From NCBI GenBank assembly GCA_016286075.1, contig JAEERZ010000130.1, positions 1 through 6,463 of the forward strand: a DNA stretch of 6,463 nucleotides, given 5' to 3'. Positions 6,147 through 6,463 of this stretch are shown piece by piece. The position numbers and the translations under genes are program-made. Every line of letters starts with the position of its first letter. The first letter of the stretch is position 1. Source of the DNA: Selenomonadaceae bacterium. Lineage in GTDB: Bacteria; Bacillota; Negativicutes; Selenomonadales; Selenomonadaceae. The notes beneath the pieces were generated by a model. The model saw only the letters and a program-made list of their open reading frames with translations. It did no database searches and was not told where the DNA came from.

Positions 6147-6463
6147 ATGATTCGAGTCGCACTTTTGGAGCACACGCCGGATCCGGAACGCGTCGTCGCG
6201 ATGTCGGCGAGGCTCTGCTATTCGCCGTCAGGCGCGTCGGAGCTGGCGGAGAAGATGACGCCGGAGACCGTGGAGAAGATGGTCAAGATGCTCGTCGAGA
6301 TGGGGCATGCCTCGACGCTGGAGCACGTGACTTTCACTTTCGGGATCGAGGGCGTGTCGCGGACGCTGACCCATCAGCTCGTCCGCCATCGTATCGCGTC
6401 TTACTCCCAGCAGTCGCAGCGCTATGTCGCCGCCCATGACTTCGCCTACATTACGCCGCCGAC
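6147..6463 (+). CDS. thyX: Flavin-dependent thymidylate synthase ThyX, 5' part
   Basis: ThyX makes dTMP from dUMP using methylene-tetrahydrofolate, with FAD reduced by NADPH; it is a homotetramer unrelated to ThyA. Only the first 105 complete codons lie in the window and the frame is open to the edge; the family is usually about 220-260 residues. The start MIRVALLEHTPDPERVVAMSARLCYS is typical (split here: MIRVALLEHTPDPERVV, then AMSARLCYS). GHASTLEHVTFTFGIEGVSR (53-72) carries the conserved His-Glu-His region. RHRIASYSQQSQRY (80-93) is the ThyX signature RHR-x-x-S-(x)-S-x-x-S-x-R and contributes to the FAD and dUMP sites. The ATG is 6 nt after the mrnC stop, with AAAGGG at 6132-6137 as a likely ribosome binding site. 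It is the most G+C-rich coding part seen in the window. Confidence 0.97.
   Translation, partial: MIRVALLEHTPDPERVVAMSARLCYSPSGASELAEKMTPETVEKMVKMLVEMGHASTLEHVTFTFGIEGVSRTLTHQLVRHRIASYSQQSQRYVAAHDFAYITPP

Noticed and set aside
5412..6173. 253-codon open frame on the - strand
   Set aside because: Antisense to the end of cysS and all of mrnC, both well supported.
5897..6439. 180-codon open frame on the + strand
   Set aside because: Out of frame over the end of mrnC and the start of thyX; composition is Arg/Gly-rich as expected for a shifted frame.

Overview
The window looks like chromosomal DNA of a diderm Firmicute (Negativicutes, probably a Selenomonas-like member of the Selenomonadales). 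Two things point there. Firmicutes-type genes are present: a cysS-mrnC-thyX cluster with Mini-III RNase, and a SpoIID-family protein beside queA. They sit beside a fragment of an autotransporter heptosyltransferase, which only makes sense in a cell with an outer membrane. The assignment rests on recalled family knowledge, not on a search. All recognised genes are on the + strand.

Region 1 (1-618) is the C-terminal half of an autotransporter O-heptosyltransferase (TibC/BAHT family). The frame continues family-like upstream of the first usable ATG but is interrupted by a TAA at 13-15, so this is probably a decayed or truncated gene. Its codons are more A/T-rich than those of the genes to the right.

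Region 2 (about 662-3889) looks like one transcription unit: an extended -10 promoter, queH (epoxyqueuosine reductase), a secreted SpoIID/LytB-domain protein, queA, then a strong intrinsic terminator. QueA makes epoxyqueuosine in tRNA and QueH reduces it to queuosine, so the last two steps of queuosine synthesis flank a cell-wall enzyme gene. The usual queA partner, tgt, is not next to queA.

Region 3 (about 3906-6463) is a second unit: promoter, an unrecognised 86-residue protein, cysS, mrnC and the 5' part of thyX, which runs off the window. The junctions are tight: 0 nt between the small gene and cysS, a 4-nt ATGA overlap between cysS and mrnC, and 6 nt between mrnC and thyX. The unit joins tRNA charging, 23S rRNA maturation and dTMP synthesis. 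G+C appears to rise along the window towards thyX.

No tRNA or rRNA gene, CRISPR array, insertion sequence or riboswitch was recognised, and no clearly new multi-gene system is visible. The most useful points for a second look are the interrupted heptosyltransferase, the unknown small gene coupled to cysS, the corrected queH start, and the joining of normally separate gene neighbourhoods.
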